DNA of 8,285 bases, from NCBI GenBank assembly GCA_030424705.1, contig JAUHWJ010000059.1, positions 1 to 8,285 on the forward strand, written 5' to 3'. The notes below the pieces were generated by a model. That model ran no database searches, was not told where the DNA came from, and was given only the letters and a program-made list of their open reading frames with translations. How positions within the stretch are numbered: position 1 is the first letter of the stretch; each line of letters starts with the position of its first letter. Origin of the DNA: Alphaproteobacteria bacterium. GTDB lineage: Bacteria; Pseudomonadota; Alphaproteobacteria; Rhodobacterales; Rhodobacteraceae. The position numbers were made by a program, and so were the translations under genes. This document shows, piece by piece, positions 1 to 5,842 of this stretch.

Positions 1-726
1 GATGGCGAGGGAGGGCTCCAGCTCCGCCACCGTCGGCGCGTCCGGCGTGAGCGGAATGCGCTCGGAGCCGATGGAGGCGAGAACCTTCACGTCCCCGAGG
101 CAGGGAAGGATCAGCTGCAGCGTCGTGTTGATCACGTCCACGTCGCCGGAGGCGAGCGTGTTGCAATCGAGCGCGTCGAAGGCGGCGTCGGAGGCGAAGG
201 CGAAGCCCTTGGCCTCGGCCAGCGCGAAGGTCACCTGAGTCGGCGCCAGCGGCGCGCCGAAATGGCCGAGCGCGACGTCATTGTCCTGCGCATAGGCCGC
301 CAGTTCGTCCACCGTCGAATAGGGCGCGTCGCCCGCCGCGGCGATCACGAACGGATAGGTGAGGAAGACGCCGAGCGGCTCGAACGGGTCCGGGTTCAGC
401 TCGGGAATGCCGATCTGCGGCCCGATCACCGGCACGGCGATGATGAAAGAGCCGATCGTGTATCCGTCCGCCGACGCCGTCGCCACCTCGACCGCGCCGG
501 GGAAGGGCCCGCCGCCGCCGCCGGGCTTGTTCACCACCGCGGCGGGCACGCCGTATTTCGCCTGGAAATCGTCCGCGATCATGCGCGTCAGCACATCCTC
601 GAGGTCGCCCGGCGGCCAGGGCACGATGAAGCTCACCGGCTTTTCGGGATATTCGGCGAGGGCGGGCGTGAAGCCGGCGACAAGCGCGAAGCTTGCGAGC
701 GCCGCGGCGGAGAGAGCGCGTTTCAT
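1..726 (-). CDS. TTT (TctC/Bug family) periplasmic substrate-binding protein, C-terminus missing
   Basis: Extracytoplasmic binding protein of a tripartite tricarboxylate transporter; it would capture a small carboxylate-type ligand in the periplasm and pass it to TctA/TctB membrane subunits. The reading frame is open from the ATG at 726 to the window edge, giving 242 codons of a family usually about 320 residues long. Residues 1-24 form a Sec signal peptide (basic MKR, Ala/Leu-rich core, ALA before E25). The mature start YPEKPVSFIVPWPPGDLEDV followed by VVNKPGGGGG is the hallmark of the family. The start is supported by an upstream AGGAAGGA ribosome-binding site about 6-7 nt away. It is divergent from the aminotransferase at 911. 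Membrane subunits would lie beyond the left edge and are not seen. The family call is firm; the ligand is unknown. Confidence 0.9.
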   Translation of the reverse strand, partial: MKRALSAAALASFALVAGFTPALAEYPEKPVSFIVPWPPGDLEDVLTRMIADDFQAKYGVPAAVVNKPGGGGGPFPGAVEVATASADGYTIGSFIIAVPVIGPQIGIPELNPDPFEPLGVFLTYPFVIAAAGDAPYSTVDELAAYAQDNDVALGHFGAPLAPTQVTFALAEAKGFAFASDAAFDALDCNTLASGDVDVINTTLQLILPCLGDVKVLASIGSERIPLTPDAPTVAELEPSLAI

Positions 727-773
727 GTGTCGTCCTTCCTGTCGGTTCATTATTGTCACCAGTGTTTCAGGAA

Positions 774-802
774 AGATTGACGGGGCGGCGCCCCCGTGTC
801 AA
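774..802 (-). promoter_or_regulatory. Putative sigma70-like promoter for the binding-protein gene
   Basis: On the minus strand a perfect -35 TTGACA (797-802) is followed after exactly 17 bp by CAATCT (774-779). CAATCT is a weak -10 that keeps the key A at position 2 and T at position 6. Transcription would start near 767, about 40 nt before the ATG at 726. The spacer holds a GC-rich inverted repeat, ggggc-ggc-gcccc (782-794), which could be an operator or could be chance. No comparable promoter was seen for the rightward aminotransferase gene. Inferred from consensus matching only. Confidence 0.35.
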
Positions 803-910
803 CGCTCTTGAAACTTGCCGCCGACGCCGCCGCGCCCGGCAGGGCCAAGCGCCGAAAACGCGCTCAAGCAGCCCGAAGGGCGGTAGCGCACTTAAAAAGG
901 AGTCTCCGCC

Positions 911-2263
911 ATGAAGGATTCCAATTTCCTCAGGGAGAACAACGCCCGGCATCTCTGGCACCCGATGGCGCATCCGGCGGAGATGCAGGCGAACCCGCCC
1001 GCGATCATCACGAAGGCCGCGGGCGTGCGGATCACGGACCTTGACGGGCACGAGACGATCGACGCCGTGGGCGGGCTCTGGAACGTCAATCTCGGCTTCT
1101 CCTGCGCCCCGGTGAAGGCGGCCATCGCCGCGCAGCTTGACGCCCTGCCCTATTACTCGACCTTCCGGGGCACGACGAACGACGCCGTGATCGAGCTTTC
1201 CTGGATGCTCCGCGAGTTCTTCGCAGCCGACGGGCTGACCCGCGCCTTCTTCACCTCCGGCGGGTCGGACAGCGTGGAGACGGCGCTTCGCCTCGCCCGG
1301 CAATACCACAAGATCCGGGGCGAGGCCGGGCGAGTGAAATATCTCTCGCTGAAGAAGGGCTATCACGGCACCCATACCGGCGGCGCCAGCGTGAACGGCA
1401 ACGCGAATTTCCGCACGCAGTACGAGCCGCTCCTGCCCGGCTGCTTCCAGATCGCCGCGCCCTACCCCTATCGCAACCCCTTCAACGAGAGCGACCCGGC
1501 CCGCCTCGCGCAGCTCTGCGCGGCGGCGCTGGAGGACGAGATCGCCTTCCAGGGGCCCGGCACGATCGCCGCCTTCATCATGGAGCCCGTGCTCGGCGCC
1601 GGCGGCGTGATTCCGCCGCATGAATCGTTCATGCCGATGGTGCGGGAGATCACGGCGAAGCACGGCATCCTCCTGATCGCGGACGAGGTCATCACCGCCT
1701 TCGGCCGCACCGGTTCCTGGACCGGCTCACGCCATTGGGGGGTGCAGCCGGACATGGCCTGCACGGCGAAGGCGATCACCAACGGCTATTTCCCCTTCGG
1801 CGCGGTGATGATCTCGGAAGCCGTGGCCGAGGCCTTCGAGCAGGACAGGTCGGGCGCCGGCGCCATCGGCCACGGCTACACCTATTCCGGCCACCCGGTC
1901 GGCGCCGCCGCGGCCATCGCCTGCCTGAAGGAGACGGAGCGGCTGGCCGTGCACGAGAACGCGGCGGCGCGCGGGGCGGAACTCTTCGCCGGGCTGAAGG
2001 CGCTGCAGGAGAAACACGAGATCGTGGGGGACGTGCGCGGCGGCCACGGCCTCATGCTCGCGCTCGAACTCGTCTCCGACCGGGCGAAGAAGACGCCCGC
2101 GGCGAAGGACGTCACGGCCCGCATCCACGAGGCGACCTACCGCGCGGGCGTCATGGTCCGCATCTCCGGCCCCAACATCATCCTCTCCCCGCCGCTGATC
2201 CTCACGGCGGAGGAGGCGGCGAAGATCGTCTCGGCGCTCGACGAGGGGCTCGCCGCGGCCTGA
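911..2263 (+). CDS. Class III PLP-dependent (omega-type) aminotransferase
   Basis: A 450-residue fold-type I aminotransferase that would move an amino group from an omega-amino acid, amine or similar donor to pyruvate or another keto acid in the cytoplasm; the length is normal for the family. Visible landmarks are the PLP phosphate-binding SGGSDS (116-121), IADEVITAFGRTG with the pyridine-binding Asp at 258, and the Schiff-base Lys at 287 in TAKAITNGYFPFG. Arg417 in VMVRISGPN sits where omega-transaminases carry the mobile substrate-carboxylate Arg. The N-terminal HLWHPMAHP and GGLWNVNLG resemble beta-alanine, putrescine and taurine:pyruvate transaminases. AAGGAG lies 8 nt before the ATG. Its neighbour is a divergent TTT binding protein, which hints at a shared uptake and catabolism role. 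The family is certain; the amino donor is not, so no symbol is given. Confidence 0.93.
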   Translation: MKDSNFLRENNARHLWHPMAHPAEMQANPPAIITKAAGVRITDLDGHETIDAVGGLWNVNLGFSCAPVKAAIAAQLDALPYYSTFRGTTNDAVIELSWMLREFFAADGLTRAFFTSGGSDSVETALRLARQYHKIRGEAGRVKYLSLKKGYHGTHTGGASVNGNANFRTQYEPLLPGCFQIAAPYPYRNPFNESDPARLAQLCAAALEDEIAFQGPGTIAAFIMEPVLGAGGVIPPHESFMPMVREITAKHGILLIADEVITAFGRTGSWTGSRHWGVQPDMACTAKAITNGYFPFGAVMISEAVAEAFEQDRSGAGAIGHGYTYSGHPVGAAAAIACLKETERLAVHENAAARGAELFAGLKALQEKHEIVGDVRGGHGLMLALELVSDRAKKTPAAKDVTARIHEATYRAGVMVRISGPNIILSPPLILTAEEAAKIVSALDEGLAAA

Positions 2264-2300
2264 GCAGGGCCCATTCAGCGTAGCGCGCCGCTCTTCTCTT

Positions 2301-2347
2301 GGCCCGCGCGATCAGCGCGGGCCGCGGCCGCCCCTGCGGGGGGGCGG
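2301..2347. repeat. Paired hairpins at the outer end of the left arm
   Basis: The first hairpin has a perfect 9-bp stem, GGCCCGCGC (2301-2309) with GCGCGGGCC (2315-2323), and loop GATCA. The second pairs CCGCCCC (2328-2334) with GGGGCGG (2341-2347) around loop TGCGGG. The first hairpin starts 38 nt after the aminotransferase stop codon and could end its transcript, but no T-tract follows, so an intrinsic terminator is doubtful. Confidence 0.6.
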
Positions 2348-2352
2348 ACGCA

Positions 2353-2366
2353 TTGCGACGTCGCAA
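2353..2366. repeat. 14-bp perfect palindrome in the left arm
   Basis: TTGCGACGTCGCAA reads the same on both strands. The counterpart in the right arm, TTGAGACGTCGCAA (2628-2641), keeps the symmetry except at one base pair. It may be a protein-binding site or simply part of the mosaic repeat. Confidence 0.55.
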
Positions 2367-2480
2367 GGGGCTCGCCGCCGGAGTTCCTGACGCCATAAAC
2401 CGCCAGGGTCCACTCGTAGTGAAGCGTCCGCCAAGGGGCGGCCACGGCCCTTCGCGCCCATGAAGGCCCGCGCCCTGCCG

Positions 2481-2508
2481 CCGGCAATAAGTCTTGTTCC
2501 GATGCCGG
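2481..2508. repeat. Apical stem-loop at the centre of the inverted repeat
   Basis: CCGGCA (2481-2486) pairs with TGCCGG (2503-2508) around a 16-nt loop that is relatively AT-rich for this region (ATAAGTCTTGTTCCGA). Partial pairing of the flanking sequence links this loop to the arms, so the full region could fold as one long interrupted hairpin with this as its tip. Confidence 0.45.
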
Positions 2509-2538
2509 ACGAGGGCCCCGCCGCGGCCTGAGCGGGGC
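2508..2538 (+). repeat. Diverged copy of the aminotransferase gene's 3' end
   Basis: This 31-bp stretch matches 2240-2270 (the last seven codons, the TGA stop and 8 nt beyond) at 28 of 31 positions in direct orientation. Both begin GACGAGGG and share the block CGCCGCGGCCTGAGC. It overlaps the centre and the start of the right arm of the inverted repeat. It may be a relic of a duplication made when the element inserted or rearranged, or a convergence of GC-rich sequence. Confidence 0.45.
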
Positions 2539-2598
2539 GCGAAGGGTCGCGGCCTCCCTCGGGGGGCCGCCCCGGAACGATTGATCCGGGCGGTTCGT

Positions 2599-2619
2599 GG
2601 CGTCAGGAACTCTGACGCC
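2599..2619. repeat. Hairpin inside the right arm
   Basis: GGCGTCA (2599-2605) pairs perfectly with TGACGCC (2613-2619) around loop GGAACTC. The left-arm counterpart keeps the loop sequence and the TGACGCC strand exactly, but its other strand (2374-2380) has changed and pairs poorly, so this module has decayed on that side. Confidence 0.5.
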
Positions 2620-2642
2620 TGAGCATCTTGAGACGTCGCAAT

Positions 2643-2694
2643 GCGGCCTCCCTTGGGGGGAGGGAGGCCGCGGCCCGTGCTGGACGCACGGGCC
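2643..2694. repeat. Paired hairpins at the outer end of the right arm
   Basis: These mirror the two left-arm hairpins. One has an 11-bp perfect stem, GCGGCCTCCCT (2643-2653) with AGGGAGGCCGC (2661-2671), and a T/G loop. The other has a 9-bp perfect stem, GGCCCGTGC (2672-2680) with GCACGGGCC (2686-2694), and loop TGGAC. Compared with the left arm, several stem positions differ on both strands together, so pairing is kept. Confidence 0.6.
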
Positions 2695-2725
2695 AGGCCA
2701 GATGGTGAGCGCGGGGCCTCGCCAG

Positions 2726-2748
2726 GGCCCCGGACCCGATCCGGGGCC
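2726..2748. repeat. Stand-alone 9-bp hairpin with a 5-nt loop
   Basis: GGCCCCGGA (2726-2734) pairs perfectly with TCCGGGGCC (2740-2748) around loop CCCGA. The geometry (9 bp, 5-nt loop, GGCC ends) is the same as the outer hairpins of the neighbouring inverted repeat, though the stem sequence differs. It lies 63 nt past the extensin-like gene's stop and may help end that operon; no T-run follows on either strand. Confidence 0.5.
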
Positions 2749-2793
2749 TCGACGAGCGATGCGCCTGCTTCCGCGAGGCCGCGGCTCAAGGCC

Positions 2794-2811
2794 GGGGACG
2801 GGCCCGCCCCC
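2794..2811 (-). terminator. Weak candidate terminator hairpin at the end of the hisC operon
   Basis: On the minus-strand transcript, a stem beginning with the last G of the TAG stop codon (GGGGGCG, 2811-2805) pairs with CGUCCCC (2800-2794) through seven pairs, one of them G-U, around a GGCC loop. No U-tract follows, so intrinsic termination is uncertain. It may instead be an RNA-stabilising 3' hairpin. Confidence 0.25.
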
Positions 2812-3524
2812 TACCGGCAGTAATTCCCGTTCCGGTGCCGCGCGATGTCGAAATGGAAATGATCCCGGTGGAACCGGTCCGAGGCAGGGCCGAGCACCGT
2901 GCCGAACGGGCCGCAGGCGCTCCGCCACGCCTCGCGGACGAAAGCCTGCCCCCGCCCGCCGCCGTTCCACCCGGTCGAGACGTCGAAGCGCCGCCCGTCC
3001 GCCAGCACAAATTCCGCGATGTCGATGGCGTTGCCCTTCGCATGTTCCGAGAGCGGCGCGCCGGCCTGCCGGTTGCGCGAGCGGCAGACATAGGAGGCGA
3101 CGGGCCGGACGGCGACGAGGGGCGAGCCGGTATATTTCAGCGCCGCGGGCCGCGCCCCGCGCGCCATCCAGTCCGCGAAGGCGCGCGCCGTCTCGCAGTT
3201 CACCTCGGTCTTTCCCGAAAGCGCGACGCCGGAGACGGAGACGAGGCTGACCGGCTCCGCGATCCCGCAGCGCGGGTCGCCGCCCGAAATCGCGGGGATC
3301 GAAGCGCCAATGAGCCGCGGGTCGCCGCAGACCGGGCCGACCGGGCCGATCCCGACCGGCTGGATGCGCTGGAAGCCGGGGATGACCGTCGGCGCCACGC
3401 CGCGCGGGCTCGGCGAAGGGGCGAGGAGCGGCGCGGCGGAGCCGGGCGACGGCGGGTCGAGTTCCGGCGCCGGCGCGTCGCAGGCCGCCAGCGCCGCGAG
3501 GAGGAGAAACGCGAGCCGCCTCAC
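2811..3524 (-). CDS. Extensin-like C-terminal domain lipoprotein (M15-type metallopeptidase fold)
   Basis: A predicted 237-residue envelope lipoprotein. Residues 1-14 form a lipoprotein signal with lipobox LAAC and Cys15 as the lipidation site, then a Pro/Ser-rich linker. The extensin-like domain fills the C-terminal two thirds. It shows SEHAKGNAID with His161 and Asp168, fitting the S-x-H-x-x-G-x-A-x-D pattern of zinc D-Ala-D-Ala peptidases (M15/LAS fold), and DHFHFD (221-226), whose His would be the third metal ligand. A role in cutting or binding peptidoglycan is inferred. Paired cysteines (136-236 region) may form disulfides. The GTG start at 3524 is chosen because it overlaps the tyrA stop as GTGA and begins just at the signal peptide; an upstream ATG at 3755 would add 77 residues read inside tyrA. 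It is the last gene of the hisC-tyrA operon. Confidence 0.85.
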   Translation of the reverse strand: MRRLAFLLLAALAACDAPAPELDPPSPGSAAPLLAPSPSPRGVAPTVIPGFQRIQPVGIGPVGPVCGDPRLIGASIPAISGGDPRCGIAEPVSLVSVSGVALSGKTEVNCETARAFADWMARGARPAALKYTGSPLVAVRPVASYVCRSRNRQAGAPLSEHAKGNAIDIAEFVLADGRRFDVSTGWNGGGRGQAFVREAWRSACGPFGTVLGPASDRFHRDHFHFDIARHRNGNYCR

Positions 3525-4471
3525 TCGCCCGCCTTCGGGCCGGAGCGCGCCGCGACGCGGCCGAAATCCGGCGCCGCCGTATCCTGGCCGGCGTCGATGA
3601 TCCCGCGCCGGATCGCCCGCGTGCGGGTGAAATAGTCGAACAGCATATCGCCGTTCCCCGTCCGGATCGCGCGCTGGAGCGCGAAGAGCTCCTCCGTGAA
3701 GCGCCCGAGTATCTCCAGCGTCGCCTCCCGGTTCGTGAGGAACACGTCGCGCCACATCGTCGGGTCTGAGGCGGCGATGCGGGTGAAGTCGCGGAAGCCG
3801 GCGGCGGAATACTTGATGACCTCGGATTTCGTCACCCGCCGCATATCGTCCGCCACGCCCACCATCGTATAGGCGATGAGATGCGGCGCATGGGAGGTGA
3901 CGGCGAGCACGAGGTCATGCCGCTCCGGCGCCATCGCCTCCACATTCGCGCCGAGCGCGCGCCAGAACCGCGCGAGCCGCCCCTCCGCCTCCGCATCCCC
4001 GTCGGGGAGCGGCGTGAGCAGGCAATAGCGGTTGTCGAAAAGCTCCGCGAAGCCCGATTCCGGCCCGCTATGCTCCGTCCCCGCCAGCGGATGCGCGGGG
4101 ATGACGTGGACATGGTCGGGAAGGCCCGAAAGCGCCTCGATCACCGCGCCCTTCACCGAGCCGACATCGGAAACCACCGCGCCCTCGCGGAGCGCGGGCG
4201 CGATCTCCGCCGCCACCGCCGCCATCGCGCCGACAGGCACGCAGAGGATGACGAGATCGGCGCCCGCCACGGCCTCCGACGCGCTCTCCACGATCTCGTC
4301 GCAGAACCCGATGCGCCGCGCCGTCTCCCGAGTCTCCGCCGTGCGGGCGTAGCCGACGACGCGCCCGGCCGCCCCGGCGCGGCGGGCGGCGAGCGCGATG
4401 GAGCCGCCGATGAGCCCGAGCCCGATCAGCGCGACCCGCTCGAAGACGGGATGCCCGACGAGGGGGCTCAC
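3521..4471 (-). CDS. tyrA: Prephenate/arogenate dehydrogenase (cyclohexadienyl dehydrogenase)
   Basis: Oxidatively decarboxylates prephenate to 4-hydroxyphenylpyruvate, or arogenate to tyrosine, with NAD(P)+, in cytoplasmic tyrosine synthesis. The product has 316 residues from the GTG at 4471. The N-terminal Rossmann motif GLGLIGGS is at 17-24. Active-site signatures follow: SDVGSVKG with Ser105, HPLAGTEHSG starting at His127, SHAPH at 193-197 and GFRDFTRIA at 225-233. There is no fused chorismate mutase and no clear C-terminal ACT domain, as in the short alphaproteobacterial enzymes often called TyrC. The GTG overlaps the hisC stop by 4 bp (GTGA); an in-frame ATG at 4516 would add 15 Arg/Gly-rich residues and is less likely. 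The stop overlaps the next gene in the same way. Substrate preference cannot be judged by eye. Confidence 0.93.
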   Translation of the reverse strand: MSPLVGHPVFERVALIGLGLIGGSIALAARRAGAAGRVVGYARTAETRETARRIGFCDEIVESASEAVAGADLVILCVPVGAMAAVAAEIAPALREGAVVSDVGSVKGAVIEALSGLPDHVHVIPAHPLAGTEHSGPESGFAELFDNRYCLLTPLPDGDAEAEGRLARFWRALGANVEAMAPERHDLVLAVTSHAPHLIAYTMVGVADDMRRVTKSEVIKYSAAGFRDFTRIAASDPTMWRDVFLTNREATLEILGRFTEELFALQRAIRTGNGDMLFDYFTRTRAIRRGIIDAGQDTAAPDFGRVAARSGPKAGE

Positions 4472-5571
4472 GCCCCGCCCCGGAATTCCGCCACGGCGGC
4501 GATCACCGCCTCGCATTCCGGCTCCGTCCCGACCGTGATGCGGAGCCAGCCCGGCAGCCCGTAGGCGTCCACCCGCCGGGCGATGATGCCCTTCCCCTTC
4601 AGGAAAGCGTCCGCCGCCGCGGCGCCCTTCTCCCCCTCCCCGAACCCGGCGAGGACGAAATTGCCCTCCGACTTCGTGCAGGGCACGCCCAGCCCCTCCA
4701 GCGCCCCGGTCAGCCGGGCGCGGAGGCGGATCGTCTCCGCCCGCAGCTTCGCGGTGTAGTCCACATCCCGGATCGCCGCCGCCGCCGCCGCCTGCGCCGC
4801 AAGGTTGACGTTGTAGGGCCCGCGCACCCGGTTGATCACCGAAAGGATCTCCTCCCCCGCCACCATCCAGCCCACGCGGAGCGCCGCGAGCCCGTAGATC
4901 TTCGAGAAGGTGCGGGACATGACGACATTGGGCCGCCGCGCGACGAGGCTCAGCCCGCCGTCATAATCGTCCCCCTCGACATATTCCGCATAGGCGGCGT
5001 CGAGCACGAGGATCGCATGGTCGGGAACGCCCACCGCCAGCCGCTCGACCTCCTGCGCGTTGATCCGCGTGCCGGTCGGGTTGTTGGGGTTGGCGAGATA
5101 GATCAGCCGCGTCCGCTCCGTGCAGGCGGAAAGGAGCGCGTCCACGTCGCTCGTCAGGTCGCGCTCCGGCGCGGCGACCGGCTTGGCGCCGTTCATCAGC
5201 GCATAGGATGGGTAGAGGAGGAAGCCGTGGCGGGAATAGACCACCTCGTCCCCGTCCCGCAGATAGCAGAAGGCGAGAAGCTGCAGCAGTTCGTCCGAAC
5301 CGTTGCCGCAGACGATCCGCGCCCGGTCGATCCCGTGAACCTCCGCGATGGCGTCGCGAAGCCCGCCGCTGTCCGCATCCGGATAGAGCGCGAGCCGCTC
5401 CGCCGCCGCCTTCATGGCCTCGACGGCCTTCGGCGAGGGGCCCCAGGGGTTCTCGTTGGCGGAGAGCTTGATGGGCTTCGCGGCGCCGGCGAGATGGCTG
5501 CCGCCGACCTGATAGGGCGCGATATCCATCACGCCGGGGCGCGGCGTCACGCGGAAGGCGGGGGCGTCCAT
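4468..5571 (-). CDS. hisC: Histidinol-phosphate / aromatic amino acid aminotransferase (HisC family)
   Basis: A 367-residue PLP-dependent class I/II aminotransferase acting on histidinol phosphate and, in many bacteria, on aromatic keto acids. Landmarks are KLSANENPWGPSP near the N-terminus, CGNGSDEL (phosphate-binding region), ANPNNPTGT (from about 160), LVLDAAYAEY with Asp191 and Tyr194, and the Schiff-base Lys224 in SRTFSKIYGLAALRVGW with Arg232. The ATG at 5571 is preferred because GGAGAG sits about 5-6 nt upstream; the in-frame ATG at 5583 has no good ribosome-binding site. It is the first gene of an operon with tyrA, which it overlaps by 4 bp. That context suggests tyrosine/phenylalanine transamination in vivo, possibly in addition to histidine synthesis. 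Other his genes are not in the window, so its duty cannot be fixed. Confidence 0.93.
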   Translation of the reverse strand: MDAPAFRVTPRPGVMDIAPYQVGGSHLAGAAKPIKLSANENPWGPSPKAVEAMKAAAERLALYPDADSGGLRDAIAEVHGIDRARIVCGNGSDELLQLLAFCYLRDGDEVVYSRHGFLLYPSYALMNGAKPVAAPERDLTSDVDALLSACTERTRLIYLANPNNPTGTRINAQEVERLAVGVPDHAILVLDAAYAEYVEGDDYDGGLSLVARRPNVVMSRTFSKIYGLAALRVGWMVAGEEILSVINRVRGPYNVNLAAQAAAAAAIRDVDYTAKLRAETIRLRARLTGALEGLGVPCTKSEGNFVLAGFGEGEKGAAAADAFLKGKGIIARRVDAYGLPGWLRITVGTEPECEAVIAAVAEFRGGA

Positions 5572-5793
5572 GTCTCTCTCCATGCGAAGGTCCGCGCGGG
5601 TTTAGCGCGGGGCGCGCGCGGCTTCCAGAGGCGGGGCGAGGGGGAAAGGCTCCGCCGGGCCGCGCATCCTCGGGTTGGCGCGTCGCGGCTTCGATCAGCA
5701 ACCTTCCGGGGGAAGGTCGCGGAAGCCGTTCGCCCGGAGGCGCAAGCCGGAGGGCGAGCGGCGCCAAGTCGCCGCGTCGGTCTGTATCGGCCC

Positions 5794-5813
5794 GCGTCCG
5801 CCCGGGCGGACGC
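5794..5813. repeat. 20-bp perfect palindrome
   Basis: GCGTCCGCCC is followed at once by its own reverse complement GGGCGGACGC with no spacer. As DNA it is a symmetric protein-binding site or cruciform seed; as RNA it would be one arm of the three-way fold at 5785-5853. It stands 223 bp upstream of the hisC start, rather far for a simple operator. Confidence 0.6.
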
Positions 5814-5820
5814 ATCTCGT

Positions 5821-5842
5821 GGCCGCCAAGAGGCTGGCGGCC
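5821..5842. repeat. 8-bp hairpin forming the second inner arm of the three-way fold
   Basis: GGCCGCCA (5821-5828) pairs perfectly with TGGCGGCC (5835-5842) around loop AGAGGC. It ends one base before the 3' strand of the enclosing 11-bp stem. Confidence 0.5.

Larger units (their letters stand above)
2301..2694. repeat. Large imperfect inverted repeat (two arms of about 160 bp) between convergent genes
   Basis: This fills most of the 547-bp gene-free stretch 2264-2810. The left arm (2301-2459) and the reverse complement of the right arm (2535-2694) align along their whole length. Exact blocks include GCATTGCGACGTC (2350-2362 with 2632-2644), GAGTTCCTGACGCCA (2381-2395 with 2598-2612), AACCGCC (2398-2404 with 2589-2595) and CCCTTCGCGCCC (2448-2459 with 2535-2546). 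More diverged sequence and small gaps lie between the blocks. The arms surround a 75-nt centre. Each arm is itself made of short hairpins at matching places. No transposase or convincing reading frame is present. It could be a mosaic palindromic repeat (BIME-like), a MITE, a bidirectional terminator region, or a structured RNA. The repeat is seen directly; its nature is inference. Confidence 0.8.

Noticed and set aside
262..811. Two rightward open frames over the binding-protein gene
   Set aside because: They are antisense to a frame with a signal peptide and strong TctC family motifs, and their own proteins look random.
767..1663. 298-codon leftward open frame
   Set aside because: It lies antisense to the well-supported class III aminotransferase and is rich in Arg, Gly and His with no recognisable domain; it is a frame shadow of a GC-rich gene.
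2794..2811. Strong intrinsic terminator for the hisC operon
   Set aside because: A stem is present but no U-tract follows it, so it is kept only as a weak candidate.
2202..2970. Leftward open frames across the gap between the aminotransferase and the extensin-like gene
   Set aside because: They translate the palindromic repeat and run into both flanking genes. The protein is Arg/Pro/Gly-rich with no domain, and the absence of stops is explained by GC content.
2597..3250. Rightward open frame across the repeat's right arm and the extensin-like gene
   Set aside because: Its second half is antisense to a gene with clear lipobox and metal-ligand motifs, and its protein is compositionally biased.
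3525..3755. 77-residue N-terminal extension of the extensin-like protein from an ATG at 3755
   Set aside because: It would be read entirely within tyrA and would bury the lipoprotein signal. The GTG at 3524 gives a GTGA overlap and a proper signal peptide.
5686..5757. Possible SRP RNA because of GGAAGG-like and GNRA-like motifs
   Set aside because: The conserved SRP helix 8 sequence is absent and the fold does not match; the motifs are short and common.
2342..5815. Shared 12-mer GGGCGGACGCAT at 2342-2353 and 5804-5815 as a sign that both gaps carry the same repeat family
   Set aside because: A match of 12 bases is expected by chance several times in a window this GC-rich, and the flanks do not align convincingly.
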